Of a stretch of 64,000 bases of DNA, positions 43,555-53,465 are shown piece after piece. The stretch covers positions 27,827,051-27,891,050 of the forward strand of contig CM034391.1 in assembly GCA_019925095.2 (NCBI GenBank), written 5' to 3'. The translations under genes were made by a program, and so were the position numbers. How positions within the stretch are numbered: the stretch's first letter is position 1; every line of letters starts with the position of its first letter. The notes beneath the pieces were generated by a model. It saw only the letters and a list, made by a program, of their open reading frames with translations, searched no databases and was not told the origin of the DNA. Origin of the DNA: Dendrolimus kikuchii (Eukaryota; Arthropoda; Insecta; Lepidoptera; Lasiocampidae).

Positions 43555-46278
43555 CAATTCACCAAAATATTTTTCATTTTCAGGAATATCCTGAAGAATT
43601 TGGTTTACATTTGAGCACCATTTATGCAAATTAAAACTTCCTTTCTTTAATAACTCTATTAATTCCATTTTTAGATGTTGGAGATGCTGGATATCATCAC
43701 CCCCACAGATAACATCATCAACATATGTATTTCTTACTAAAGCTTGTGAAGCTAGAGGATATTGATCCTTATATCTAAGTGCAAGCTCTAAAAGACATCG
43801 AGTAGATAAAAATGTGGACGCTTTTAAACCATATGTCACTGTTTGCAACTGCAAACAGAGAATTGGCTTTGAGGGATCATCCCTCCATAATATATTTATT
43901 AAGCCTAATTGACTTTTATTTAAATGAACTTGTCGAAACATCTTTTCAATATCACACATTAGTGTGAAGCGATAGGTTCTGAACAAAATTAGTATGTCCA
44001 ACAACTGGTTTTGAACAATAGGTCCATTTAACATTTTATAGTTTAAAGATGTTCCATTTTTTGAAGGCATACTGCCATTGAACACAACTCTCAATTTGGT
44101 TGTTTTGCTGGCTTCATTTAAGACAGCATGATGGGATAGAAAATAGACTGGGTCATTATTTATATCATAAATACTAATATCAACTGTTTTTGCATGCCCT
44201 AGCCTTATATATTCCCCAATAAAAATTTTATATTGTAAAAAATATTCAGGGTGAGACCTAAATTTATTTTCCAAAGTATAGAACCTTTGAAGGGCAATAT
44301 AAAAAGAATTGCCTAATTGTAACTGTTCTATGGGCAACTTCAATTGCATGTCAACGAAGAAGCGGTTGTCAATAAGCCTAACAGTGTTTTGAAAGTTATT
44401 TTCAGCCTGCTGACATTCCGAACTAATCTCAGGTTCCAAGGGAACCTTCTCCGCTAACCATAAGTTTTCCATAATATTTTGCAAGTCACCTTTGGTCTCA
44501 TCCATCACAAAATTTGAAACTAAATTTACAGTTTCATTTTTACTCATGCTTAGGGTAGGAGGAGTTACTGTACTGCCCCCCACTATATAGCCAAACATGG
44601 TATTTTGCAAAATTATGCCATTATTTAAATTTATCTGACCTTCCTGTATTATTTTGAAATAAAAATCTGCCCCTAATAATAACTGAATTTCAGAGGGAAC
44701 ATTAAAATCTTCATCTGCAAGTTTAATCTTTTGTGGAAGGACAATGTTAGAAATGTCAACATATTGTTGTGGTAATTTACTTGTAATTGTGTCCACAAGG
44801 TGGCACTTTACCTTAAATGCAACGTTTCGAACGTTTGAATGCAACACTAGTTCAGTATATTTATGTATTTTAGTAGGATTATTGCCTATTCCCACAATAT
44901 CGCAGGATGCATTCATAGCATGCACATTCAATACCTTGACAAGCTTATCCTGAACTAATGAGGCCTGACTACCACTGTCAAGTAACGCTTTTACATATAT
45001 TTGCTCTCCAAACTTATTAATGAACTTCACTTTTATTGTGGGTAAAAAAATATTAATATGTGAACTCTTTTTACAATGCAACCCCACTGGGATAACCTCT
45101 GAGGTTTCACATGAACCTGTGCCTGATGTCTCCTCATGCAAGAGACTATTATGTCTTTGCTTACAATGCTTGCATGTGAAATTGAATTTACACTTATTTT
45201 TATGTGGTTTGAGACACCTATTGCACAAACTTTTATTTTTTACAAATTCTAAACGTTCCCCTATTACTGCTGTTTGAAACTTAGGACATAAATGTAAGGG
45301 ATGATAATTCTTATCACAATAACTGCATGAGAATGATTTTGATTGAATATTTTGAGTAGTAACATTTGAAAATTTATAATGAAAAGATTTGATTTTGGTA
45401 CCCTCATTAGCCATACTTTTTTGTATAGGACTATCTTCCAAAGCTATGGCACGCCTTTCTAAAAATGATAAGAATTCATCCATAGTGGGCAAAACATCAG
45501 GGTTCACCCTGTCTATATGATATGCTCGACAAGTATAAGTGTCTAACTTACGAGTAAGTATAGATATTAATAACATATCCCACTGTTCAATAGGTTGATT
45601 TAAGTTTTTAAGTGCATATAAATGCTGCTGCACATGCGACATAAATGCTCTGATGGAGCTGGCAGTGCCCTTTTGCATATGAGGTATATCTAAAATAAAA
45701 CTAATGTGATTCGAAATTAATCTAGTTTGATTGTCATATCGCTTTTTAAGTAGCGTTAATGCCTCTGGATAGGACTCACTAACTAATGGTAGGTTAATTA
45801 TAACTGCTAAAGCATCACCACTAAGGTATTTTCGTAAATAGAACAGCTTTTGTATGCTGGATAAAGAGCCATTATTGTCTATTAAGGCACAAAACAGGTC
45901 GAAGAATGGTTTATACTGCGTAAAATTGCTCCCATCGAATGTCGGTATATCTATATTCGGTAACTTCGAGTTAACTATATTGTATTTTTCCTGTTCAGCA
46001 TACCTACGAAGTACTTGGTTCAACTTTGCAATAGTTTGGAAGTATTGATTCTCTACTTCCTCTACCTCCTCTTTGTCCGTGTCATCCAAAGTTATAATTT
46101 CAATATTCAGCTCCTCATATTCCTTGTAAGCGGCTGCCAATCTGTCCCGGCGCGCCTCAAGCATATCAATGCTGGCTGCAGCCAAGGATATTGCATCTTG
46201 TACAAATGATTGCACACGTGTTATCACGCCCTTGAGCGTGCCACGCTTGTTGCGCAATTTTGTTAATTTTTGCTCCAT
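43552..46278 (-). CDS. BEL/Pao Gag-protease-reverse transcriptase (first open segment of gag-pol)
   Basis: This 908-residue segment runs from the ATG at 46278 to TAA at 43552. A GTG 24 bases upstream is in frame, but the ATG is the better start. Residues about 1-100 are charged and helical, likely coiled coil. Residues about 105-260 resemble the DUF1759 Gag domain of Pao elements. A CX2CX4HX4C zinc knuckle lies at about 318-331 and a second Cys/His-rich stretch at about 352-381. The aspartic protease has LLDSGSQASL (active DSG at about 434) and the flanking LLLGAD at about 533. The reverse transcriptase follows, with LRVVFNGS, MCDIEKMFRQVHL and the catalytic YVDD at about 852-855. These parts assemble the particle, cleave the polyprotein and copy the RNA. 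The stop falls just after the RT thumb, so translation would normally end before RNase H and integrase. Confidence 0.93.
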   Translation of the reverse strand: MEQKLTKLRNKRGTLKGVITRVQSFVQDAISLAAASIDMLEARRDRLAAAYKEYEELNIEIITLDDTDKEEVEEVENQYFQTIAKLNQVLRRYAEQEKYNIVNSKLPNIDIPTFDGSNFTQYKPFFDLFCALIDNNGSLSSIQKLFYLRKYLSGDALAVIINLPLVSESYPEALTLLKKRYDNQTRLISNHISFILDIPHMQKGTASSIRAFMSHVQQHLYALKNLNQPIEQWDMLLISILTRKLDTYTCRAYHIDRVNPDVLPTMDEFLSFLERRAIALEDSPIQKSMANEGTKIKSFHYKFSNVTTQNIQSKSFSCSYCDKNYHPLHLCPKFQTAVIGERLEFVKNKSLCNRCLKPHKNKCKFNFTCKHCKQRHNSLLHEETSGTGSCETSEVIPVGLHCKKSSHINIFLPTIKVKFINKFGEQIYVKALLDSGSQASLVQDKLVKVLNVHAMNASCDIVGIGNNPTKIHKYTELVLHSNVRNVAFKVKCHLVDTITSKLPQQYVDISNIVLPQKIKLADEDFNVPSEIQLLLGADFYFKIIQEGQINLNNGIILQNTMFGYIVGGSTVTPPTLSMSKNETVNLVSNFVMDETKGDLQNIMENLWLAEKVPLEPEISSECQQAENNFQNTVRLIDNRFFVDMQLKLPIEQLQLGNSFYIALQRFYTLENKFRSHPEYFLQYKIFIGEYIRLGHAKTVDISIYDINNDPVYFLSHHAVLNEASKTTKLRVVFNGSMPSKNGTSLNYKMLNGPIVQNQLLDILILFRTYRFTLMCDIEKMFRQVHLNKSQLGLINILWRDDPSKPILCLQLQTVTYGLKASTFLSTRCLLELALRYKDQYPLASQALVRNTYVDDVICGGDDIQHLQHLKMELIELLKKGSFNLHKWCSNVNQILQDIPENEKYFGEL

Positions 46279-46519
46279 TTTGTAGGAAACGAACACAGAC
46301 ACTAAATATTACACTTATTTTTGTGCACTTACTGCTAGTACAGTGATATTTCAACAGTAGACTCTTTAATCTGCAAGCCCACTCCCACGCCGCTGCCGTG
46401 ATCTTTGAACTAGGCCTCGGTCGAATTTCGATACTTATACTGCAAACTGCACCAAGCGCCGCCCGGTGATATTTATATTTAAAAACGATTATTATGCGCC
46501 GGTAATTACTTTTATGAAT

Positions 46520-46530
46520 TCGAAGGACCA
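46520..46530 (-). promoter_or_regulatory. Primer-binding site, tRNA-Tyr type (candidate)
   Basis: Eight bases inside the 5' LTR the coding strand reads TGGTCCTTCGA. This complements the CCA end plus discriminator and acceptor stem (TCGAAGGACCA) of eukaryotic tRNA-Tyr, whose 5' end is CCTTCGA. The match is 11 bases and stops there, shorter than an 18-base PBS. The location is right for a minus-strand primer site; primer identity rests on recalled tRNA-Tyr ends. Confidence 0.7.
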
Positions 46531-46538
46531 CTAATTTA

Positions 46539-46698
46539 TGTTAAATAATTATTTAGAGTGAAAAACTTTTAGGGGACGTATTAATGAGAAGCCATTTTGA
46601 GTTGAAGAGAATTTATTTTATAATGTTGTCACCAATCAAAATTAATATTTAGTGTTGTCATATTCAAAGTTAATTTAGCATATTTTATGTCTTGAACA
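46539..46698 (-). repeat. 5' LTR of the BEL/Pao element
   Basis: This 160-bp repeat lies upstream of gag on the coding (minus) strand and matches 40430-40589 exactly. It is short for the group. On the coding strand it holds a TATA-like TTATAAAATAAA stretch (46612-46623) that could serve as the Pol II promoter core, and the same A-rich stretch contains AATAAA, so it could also serve in 3' processing. Promoter function is inferred from position only. Confidence 0.95.
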
Positions 46699-46783
46699 GA
46701 CTGTACAAAATAAAAGTTATTATATAATTATTAATACTAGTGGTCGCCCATGGTCGAAATTCAACCATAATATTTTTATTTTA

Positions 46784-47015
46784 TTTTTTTTATTGCAGGA
46801 GATCAGCAGACAGGCAGACGGCCCACTTGATGGAAAGCGGTTACCATCGCCTATGGACATTTGCAACACCAAAGTTGCTACAAATGCGCTGCTGCTCTCT
46901 TAAGAGAAACTGGAACCTGGTCACTAATGCCGGAACACAACTCAAGGTTGTTATGGCGACATACTTTAGACCATGGGTGGTGGCTATCCAGTCGGGCAAA
47001 TGCCCTACCACCTGG
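46784..47015 (-). mobile_element. Rep-A, short form
   Basis: It has an A9 tail and ends at CCACCTGG. It is 86 bp from the BEL/Pao LTR. Confidence 0.86.
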
Positions 47016-47032
47016 AATGAATGTCAGACTAT

Positions 47033-47374
47033 CTTCTATATATATAAAAGAAAGTCGTGTTAGTTACACTATGTATAACTCAAGAACGGCTGTACTGATT
47101 TGGCTGAAAATTGGTGGGGAGGTAGCTTAGAACCCGGAGACGAACATAGGATACTTTTTATCCCGTTGGAACTAGTAGGTGGCGCGGAGACCGGGTTCTA
47201 GAATCCTCCTAATCACCTGGAGCGATTTTGATGATTTTGTTTTCGTGTGTTTAAGTGGGTCCCCGCATGGTTTAGACTCGCAATTGGAACCGATAGGTGG
47301 CGCTGGGATCGGATCTTAGATTTTTATATTTTCAGAGCAGGTCAACGTCTGCCGGGGCCGCTACTACTTCTATA
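47033..47374 (+). mobile_element. Helitron-like element (GTCTGCCGGGGCC group)
   Basis: It starts TTCTATATATATAAAAGAAAG, carries ATAGGATACTTTTTATCCCG and GATAGGTGGCGCTGGGATCG, and ends CAACGTCTGCCGGGGCCGCTACT, a one-base variant of the usual GCTAGT. Confidence 0.65.
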
Positions 47375-47647
47375 ATCACAGATTTCGCCAAGGCTACATT
47401 GTTAATTTGACTTGAACAATAAACAAAAGAGTATATATGCGTGTGTGTGTCAAATACATGGTAGTGTGTGTAATGATTTATTTATTATAATTACAGTACA
47501 TAATTTAAAAAAAAATAGCATTCGTCGCTTCTTCTCTATATGAACTATAAGTGTGCGAAATTTCATGCTCTTCCGTCCACGCAATTTTCGTAAAAAAGCG
47601 TCCAAAGTTTTTGCTTCGCGTATTAATATATAGATATATGATATATG

Positions 47648-47876
47648 ACGGTCTCTGTGGTTGAGCGGGCTAACCCTTTGCCGGCCTACCTCACTGCAAC
47701 TCAGAGACTCCGGGTTCGATTTTTCGTATAGTTAATTTTGGAAACGAATTTTCTCCGTTATTTACTATGGTCTGAGTGTCTGGGATCGGCCCCAGAGTAG
47801 TCCGTTTTATATTACCCATAACACAAGCGTCACTTGCTTAATTTGAGGATATACAATATGTGTGTTTGTCTGCAAA
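47648..47876 (+). mobile_element. SINE-B
   Basis: The A box TGGTTGAGCGGG is intact and the B box GGTTCGATTTT has one change. The body keeps the AAACGAATTTTCTCCG block missing from 29523-29743. Confidence 0.85.
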
Positions 47877-48063
47877 AATTAATTAATATAAAAAAAGTGT
47901 GCGTCTCGGGACGCCTGACAGAAGTGATAACTTACGCTAATCTAAGTTAAAATATTTAATGTTGAAATTGTTTAACTTGAGAAAAGCTTAGGTTATCACT
48001 TAAATTTTATGCATATTAATATGATAATGTAAAGAAAGGTTATTTGTTAATAAAATCTTTTAT

Positions 48064-48264
48064 TACATGCATACATACATACATAACTTCACGCCAGTTC
48101 CCTCGTGGGGTAGGCACGAACAACAGAGTGCCATTTAGGCTTATTCTTACACACCTCACTTGCCTCTTTGACATTCATAACTCTTGTCATGCACACGCGT
48201 CTGTTCTTAAGGCTCCTGACATCACCCTCCGCTAGTACACGATCAATTTGATCATGGAAGGTGT
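48064..48264 (-). pseudogene. TATG-LINE tail
   Basis: Four CATA units, truncated just past FHDQIDRVLAEGD. The 5' junction has about 18 extra bases (ATCAAAGAAGATCATGTT). Confidence 0.86.
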
Positions 48265-48349
48265 TATCAAAGAAGATCATGTTTATTGATTATAAAATAT
48301 ATTTTATTCTTGAATATGTACATTAGAATTTTGTGTACGTACATTATTA

Positions 48350-49199
48350 ATATTGTTACGAGTGTGGGACTCAAATCAAAATCCTAGAACCCGATTCCAG
48401 CGCAACGTATTTTGTTTACATTGATGGGTTGTTATTGAAGTTTTAGTAAGGGTACTTAATATTTATATAGCCTAAATTAAGCAAGGGAAATGTAGTATTG
48501 GAATTGTGAAAGATTTTTTGAAATCGGTTTAGTAGTTTTTGAGTTTATTCGTTACAAACATACAAAAATACAAGTCTTTCCCCTTTATAATATTAGTATC
48601 TATAGAAGTATAGATTATGAACAGAAGAAGATCAATTCAAACAAATGCTTACGGGTTGATATTTTGTTAGACAGGTAATACTGTAATAGTGGATTGTTAC
48701 ACGAGAGGTGAAAGTGACCTATTTAGGCATGAGATGGTTTGGAGCACGAGTACGGGACTCGAATTAAAATGCCGTTGGAATTACTATAGAATTTATTAGA
48801 ACTATACAAACACGTATAACACAGGTACAAATATAACTGGACGCAACCAGTTTAAACTGCACGATTCAATAACACGCGCAAAGTCCGTCACTATATAGCT
48901 TATCGAATGTACACGTCTTGCTTTAATCGTGGTTCTCGCTAGACTACCGATCTCTCCATTGGGCTATGGCTGCACCGATACAATATGGCTGCCAGTCCGC
49001 ATAGATCGAATTTCTTAGAATCAGTTCGACACACCTGCCTAATGACTGCCATAAAAGATGACAACACACAATGTACTATTTTTCTAATTACGAATTTTAC
49101 AAACACAAAGTAAACAAAAGAAGTCCAAATGCGGGAAGGTAATAAACTGCGCTTTATGGCAGGCAGGTGTGCATTTACCGTTGTCGGCATATAAATTTT
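48350..49199. other. Composite insert, possibly LTR-derived
   Basis: It begins AATATTGTTACGAGTGTGGG. The phrase ACGAGTACGGGACTCGAATT recurs at 48745 and, with one change, at 2010, suggesting a repeated element terminus. A Helitron-like piece (48380-48605, minus, ending at TATAATATTAGTATCTATAG) interrupts it. No coding frame is convincing; a 61-codon frame at 49432-49617 lies outside it and is unexplained. Confidence 0.4.
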
Positions 49200-49670
49200 C
49201 ATTATTTAATCTAATTACCGAAATACCGCTGCCGTATGCGTGACAGACAGGGAAGCCGGACCGACTGCCGCCGTAACGCGTTACGTAACGAAGCGGTTTA
49301 CCTTCCCATAAAAAGTTGCCAGTTCAAAAATCCTATTTAATTATAATACCACTTCCATTTTCTTTGTTTTTCGTAACTCCTTCTCATTTGAAATATTAAG
49401 AGTCGTTGATTTCGGCCATATTGCGTTAGGACTAGTCGGGGACATCGGTGTTTACACTTGGTAAAAGTTTCAATTCGATTACTTCTGCCATTGTTTCGGT
49501 CGGTTTCCCCGAAGAGATTGGTGGGCGAGATTTAATGTTTTTGGAAGCAAAACTTGGGTCTATATTTGAGCTTAGCAACCATTGTATTTCAGACAATTTT
49601 CTGGCGCAAAATAACAAGATTAGGGGCTTTAAATATTAAGTAACTAGGGCTTTCTACTCGACCATTTTCG

Positions 49671-50268
49671 GCCTTACTTATAATAATCTCGTTAAGAAAC
49701 GATTAGCCATCTCTTAAGTAAGAGAATCAGAATCAGACCCTAATCAATGAATTTTTTTATTGCAGGAGTTCAGCAGACAGGCAGACGGCCCACTTGATGG
49801 AAAGCGGTTACCATCACCTATGGACATTTGCAACACCAAAGGCGCTACAAATGCGCTGCTGCTCTCTTAAAGGAGACTGGAACCTGGTCACTAATGCCGG
49901 AACACAACACAAGGTTGTTATGGCGGCATATTCTAGACCAGGGGTGGTCGCCATCCATTCGAGCAAATACCCTACCTGGCTGTGGGTTGTTTTGTCGGCT
50001 CTTACGACAGGCCGGCTGGCCGCAGGAAATTGTATTCTTTCTCCGTTCCTGCACGGATGAGTAAATATCTTTTGTTTCACTTATAAACGTGTATTACTTG
50101 TTATTTACCTAAGAGGAGCACAGATAAACGAAATTTGAATATTTAACGTAGGTTTTACCCAAAATATTCGACTAAAGAGGAGTTTATGGGTAAGATTTCA
50201 CTAATCAGTTGCTGAGCAGTTTCTTTAAATTTAAGAAACGATTATAAGTAAGGCCCTTTAAGACTAAC
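49671..50268. mobile_element. TIR MITE (GGCCTTACTTAT ends) with nested Rep-A
   Basis: Terminal inverted repeats GGCCTTACTTATAATAATC and GATTATAAGTAAGGCC bound it. Rep-A occupies 49752-50058. A second copy lies at 51562-51978. Confidence 0.72.
49752..50058 (-). mobile_element. Rep-A, long form, inside the MITE
   Basis: Complete. It carries the variants ACACAAGGTTG and TCGAGCAAATAC shared with 20905 and 52842, marking a subfamily. Confidence 0.87.
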
Positions 50269-50404
50269 CAACAATTTTACTTAAGTATTAAATGAAGATT
50301 ATGAATGGATTAAGGAGATATGCTTATCATGTGTCGAATAATAAAAATATTATTTTTATTTTCATTTGGGAAATAATTATTTTTGTTTTAACAAATACCA
50401 GTTG

Positions 50405-50784
50405 GAGGCATTGGAATCAATTGAGAAAAGAGCCAGGAAGCTGGTCGGCAATGATCGTCTTATTTATGCTCGAATTTAGAGTCTAGAGCATAGATGCAAG
50501 GTTGCAGAACTAACTGTCTTCTATCAGATACATCTCGGGAAGTGTTCCTTAGAACTGCACGAGCTGGTTCCACCATCCCCATTTTACCATCGGACAACCA
50601 GACGCACCGTTACATGGTGGAAACACCATCAGTCATAACCAAGGGTTTCGCTTCATCTTTTCTGGTGCGCACTGCCGAAGAGCGGTATAATTTGCCGGAG
50701 TCTGTTTTTCCTGACAAGTACAATCTTGAAGTCTTTAAGTCACGGGTGAATAGGTGTCTTCTAGGTAAGCCCACTTTATTCTAG
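50405..50784 (+). pseudogene. Jockey-like LINE C-terminal remnant with stop and frameshift
   Basis: One frame reads EALESIEKRARKLVGNDRLI, a TAG, then [19 protein letters not shown] and [13 protein letters not shown]. The frame then changes near 50620 to [15 protein letters not shown] and [15 protein letters not shown] before a stop. This is the tail after the reverse transcriptase of a common insect LINE type (recalled). It is related to 15425-16081. Confidence 0.75.
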
Positions 50785-50897
50785 ACTACTAACGCAGCAA
50801 GAGCGACAAGCAACATCAACGACCTTTATGAGCGAACACTACAATGAACGCACTACTTGTTATTGGTTTTCCCGCTTCCATTCTGGAAATTTCGACC

Positions 50898-50989
50898 TTT
50901 TTTTTATAGCTGGAGTACAGCAGACAGGCTGACGGCCCACCTGATGGAAAGCAGTTACTGTCGCTTATGGACATTTGCAACACCAGAGA
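50898..50989 (-). repeat. Rep-A 3' fragment
   Basis: Only the poly(A)-proximal 90 bases remain (T run, ACAGCAGACAGGCTGACGG to GCAACACCAGAG). Confidence 0.78.
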
Positions 50990-51561
50990 TTTCATCAACC
51001 CGCTGCCAGCCGCGAAGAAATTTTATGACACCCTTTTTGAAAAAGGTGCTACAGAACCGTTGCGCACATGAGCGAAGCGGCTTAAGGAAGTGGGGGTGAA
51101 ACCTCAACACATGGCGAGCGGTTCGATGGTAGAAAGAGGACGAATACACCATTCTACTACGTCATCATTCAGCATCAGGTGAGATAGTGGTCAAACGCAA
51201 ACCTATACTTCTATATAAAATAACATTTCTCACTCATCTATTTTGCTTTTAGATCCAATCCTTGGAGACCGGCAGCACGTTGGAAGCATCTTTGGTGTTG
51301 CACATGACCAAGGACCACTTACTTACTTATCATCAAGTATTTGCCAGTTTGCCTACAAGCGAACATAAAAGCACATTATCTCTAGCTTGGGAAAATACAG
51401 GTGTATTAGCATAGATTAATAAAATTTCATATTATCATAATTGTAACAATTTTTGACAGTGTGTATTGCCAGTGACAGAGGCATTTTTGTAACTTACATT
51501 TTCCTATATAATGTAATAGACTGGTACCTTGAGCTCAGCTTTTATTATGTATACTTATATA

Positions 51562-51978
51562 TAGCCTTACATACAATAATCTCACTAAGAAATAATTAGC
51601 CATCTCTTAAGTAAAAGCCTCTAAGTTCCTAATCAATTATTATCTTTTTTTCACTTATAAACGTGCATTATCCGTTATTGTACCTAAGAAGAGCACAGAT
51701 AAACGAAATTTGAATGATAAACGTAGATTGTAACCAAAATATTCGACTAAAAAACGGAAAAGAGCAAAATTATTATCAGTGCTACGATTTTTATTATACA
51801 TCTCCGCAATCTTGCCTCTTAGCAGTCTCTTAAACTACCTCTCGACGTTGGTTATTTTTGACAGCTACTTAACAGTTACTTTACCACCTCTTATCCTTAA
51901 GAGGAGTTTATAGGTAAGATTTTCACTATTCAGTTGCTGATCAATTGCTTAAAATTTAAGAGACGACTACGTAAGGCC
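51562..51978. mobile_element. TIR MITE, second copy
   Basis: It starts GCCTTACATACAATAATCTC and ends CGACTACGTAAGGC, with ACAGATAAACGAAATTTGAA in common with 49671-50268. About 130 bases absent from the other copy (around 51750-51890) are present here. Confidence 0.68.
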
Positions 51979-52029
51979 AATGATCTTTATCTATGAGCTC
52001 TGCCACAATAAAGTGATATTATTTACATA

Positions 52030-52840
52030 ATCTAATATATAAAATTCTCATATCACAGTGTTTGTTACCAAACTCCTCCGAAACGGCTGAACCGATTGGT
52101 ATGAAATTTTGTGAGCATACCGGGTAGGTCTGAGAATCGGCCAACATCTATTTTTCATACCCCTAAATGATAAGGGTGACTCATCCCTAAATTATTTTGT
52201 CACTTTTTTTTATTTTTCTTGTTTTTATGATTGGGCATTAAAAATAAACCCAAAATGTTCACCCTTCTACCACTAACCACTATTTCTTATTAGCGATATT
52301 AGTATTTTAATAATTTCCTACTGGGATGATTTATGTTCAAATTTGAACCAGGTAGATGGCACTGCAATCGGGTACCAGAATTTAGATGTTTGTTTTTGTT
52401 GATGTATATGTTCAAGTTTGTCCCGGAATGGTTTAACTTAACCATTGGACCCAGTAGGTGGCGCCGCGATACTTCTCCTAAACGGCGGGCTTGATTTTGA
52501 TGAAATTTGTTGTTTGTTCAAGTGGATTTGAGAATAGTTTAGATTAACATTTGGTCCCCGTAGATGGAGCTAGAATCGGGTTCTAGATTTACATTTTTAA
52601 AAGGCAGGACAACATCTGCCGGGTACTATACATACATACATACATAACTTCACGCCAGTTCCCTTGCGGGATAGGCATGAACAGCAGAGCGCCATTCAGG
52701 CCTATTCTTACACACCTCTTGTCATGCACGCTCGTCTGTTCTTAAGGCTCCTGACATCACCTTCTGCTAGTACACGATCAATTTCATCATGGATGGTGTG
52801 TCGTTGCTTTCCACAACACACTGCCGGGTACTGCTAGTAT
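52030..52840 (+). mobile_element. Helitron-like element split by a TATG-LINE
   Basis: It starts TCTAATATATAAAATTCTCA, has CTCCGAAACGGCTGAACCG and two GTAGGTGGCGCC-like blocks, and ends CTGCCGGGTACTGCTAGT. The insert at 52630-52817 duplicates part of the CTGCCGGGTACT end. Confidence 0.72.
52630..52817 (-). pseudogene. TATG-LINE tail inside a Helitron-like element
   Basis: Four CATA units, with an internal deletion removing the NVKEASEVC codons. Confidence 0.86.
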
Positions 52841-52841
52841 A

Positions 52842-53081
52842 TTTTTTTTTTTTTTTTATTGCAGGAGTTCAGCAGACAAGCAGACGGCCCACTTAGTGGA
52901 AAGCGGTTACCATCGCCTATGGACATTTGCAACACCAAAGGTGCTACAAATGCGCTGCTGCTCTCTTAAAGGAGACTGGAACCTGGTCACTAATGCCGGA
53001 ACACAATACAAGATTGTTATGGCGGCATACTCTAGACCAGGGGTGGTCGCCATCCAGTCGAGCAAATACTCTACCACCTGG
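52842..53081 (-). mobile_element. Rep-A, short form, with the longest A run
   Basis: A17 or more at 52842-52858, ending at CCACCTGG. It sits directly beside the Helitron-like 3' end. Confidence 0.87.
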
Positions 53082-53084
53082 CGA

Positions 53085-53463
53085 AATATAATAATAATAA
53101 CCTGCAGTACAAGAAGTTACAGGGATCATGTTATTTTAGACTGGCTTTTATAAATGTACAAACGTGACTCCACATAACAATTTCTCTAATAACCACACGT
53201 GATGTGTTATTTTAACCGAGCCACGTGCTGCGGTTAGAAGTGGTTGAATTACAATGTATACTGATGCGAAGATATATTGTTATTAGCCTTGGATCTTATT
53301 CTTACTATTGTTAGTTATATTTACAAAGTGGTTCCATGAGTAAATCAGTGAAACAGACAACTGCAAATTAAACAAATTAATTACAGCGTGAACTCCATGT
53401 ATCGTCACTTGATTTAACTATAAACTCGCTTAAGCGTCGAAATCACTTAACTTTGGTTGGTTT
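53085..53463. other. Spacer, no gene recognised
   Basis: AT-rich sequence before the poly(A) unit chain, with no repeat I can place. Confidence 0.5.
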
Positions 53464-53465
53464 AA

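Larger units (their letters stand above)
40430..46698 (-). mobile_element. BEL/Pao LTR retrotransposon, full length, gag-pol broken by two stops
   Basis: This is a complete 6,269-bp LTR retrotransposon read on the minus strand. Two 160-bp LTRs (40430-40589 and 46539-46698) read as identical base for base, begin TG and end CA, and are flanked by the direct repeat GACTG (40425-40429 and 46699-46703), which fits the 4-6 bp duplications of BEL/Pao elements. The coding order is Gag, protease, reverse transcriptase, RNase H, integrase in one frame from an ATG at 46278 to 41152, interrupted by in-frame TAA (43552-43554) and TAG (41446-41448). No frameshift is needed. There is no env-like ORF. A clear polypurine tract is not visible next to the 3' LTR; the bases there on the coding strand are GGGCCCAACTTA. 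Identical LTRs imply a very recent insertion. Family assignment is by motif content and domain order; a close named relative is not claimed. Confidence 0.96.
47893..49310 (-). pseudogene. Non-LTR retrotransposon 3' UTR, split by two insertions
   Basis: Sequence collinear with 15425-15790 occurs at 47893-48064, 48283-48349 and 49207-49310. A TATG-LINE (48064-48264) and an insert of about 850 bp (48350-49199, flanked by CATTATT) split it. The end near 49275 carries CGTAACGCGTTACGTAACG, a self-complementary tract also at 15460. Confidence 0.65.

Noticed and set aside
40430..46698. Envelope gene in the BEL/Pao element
   Set aside because: Between the end of the polyprotein (41152) and the 3' LTR there are only about 560 AT-rich bases with no frame having signal or transmembrane features.
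49432..49617. Possible host exon (61-codon frame with normal composition)
   Set aside because: No homology I recognise, no convincing splice pair and a stop close by. It could be a real exon but the evidence is too thin.
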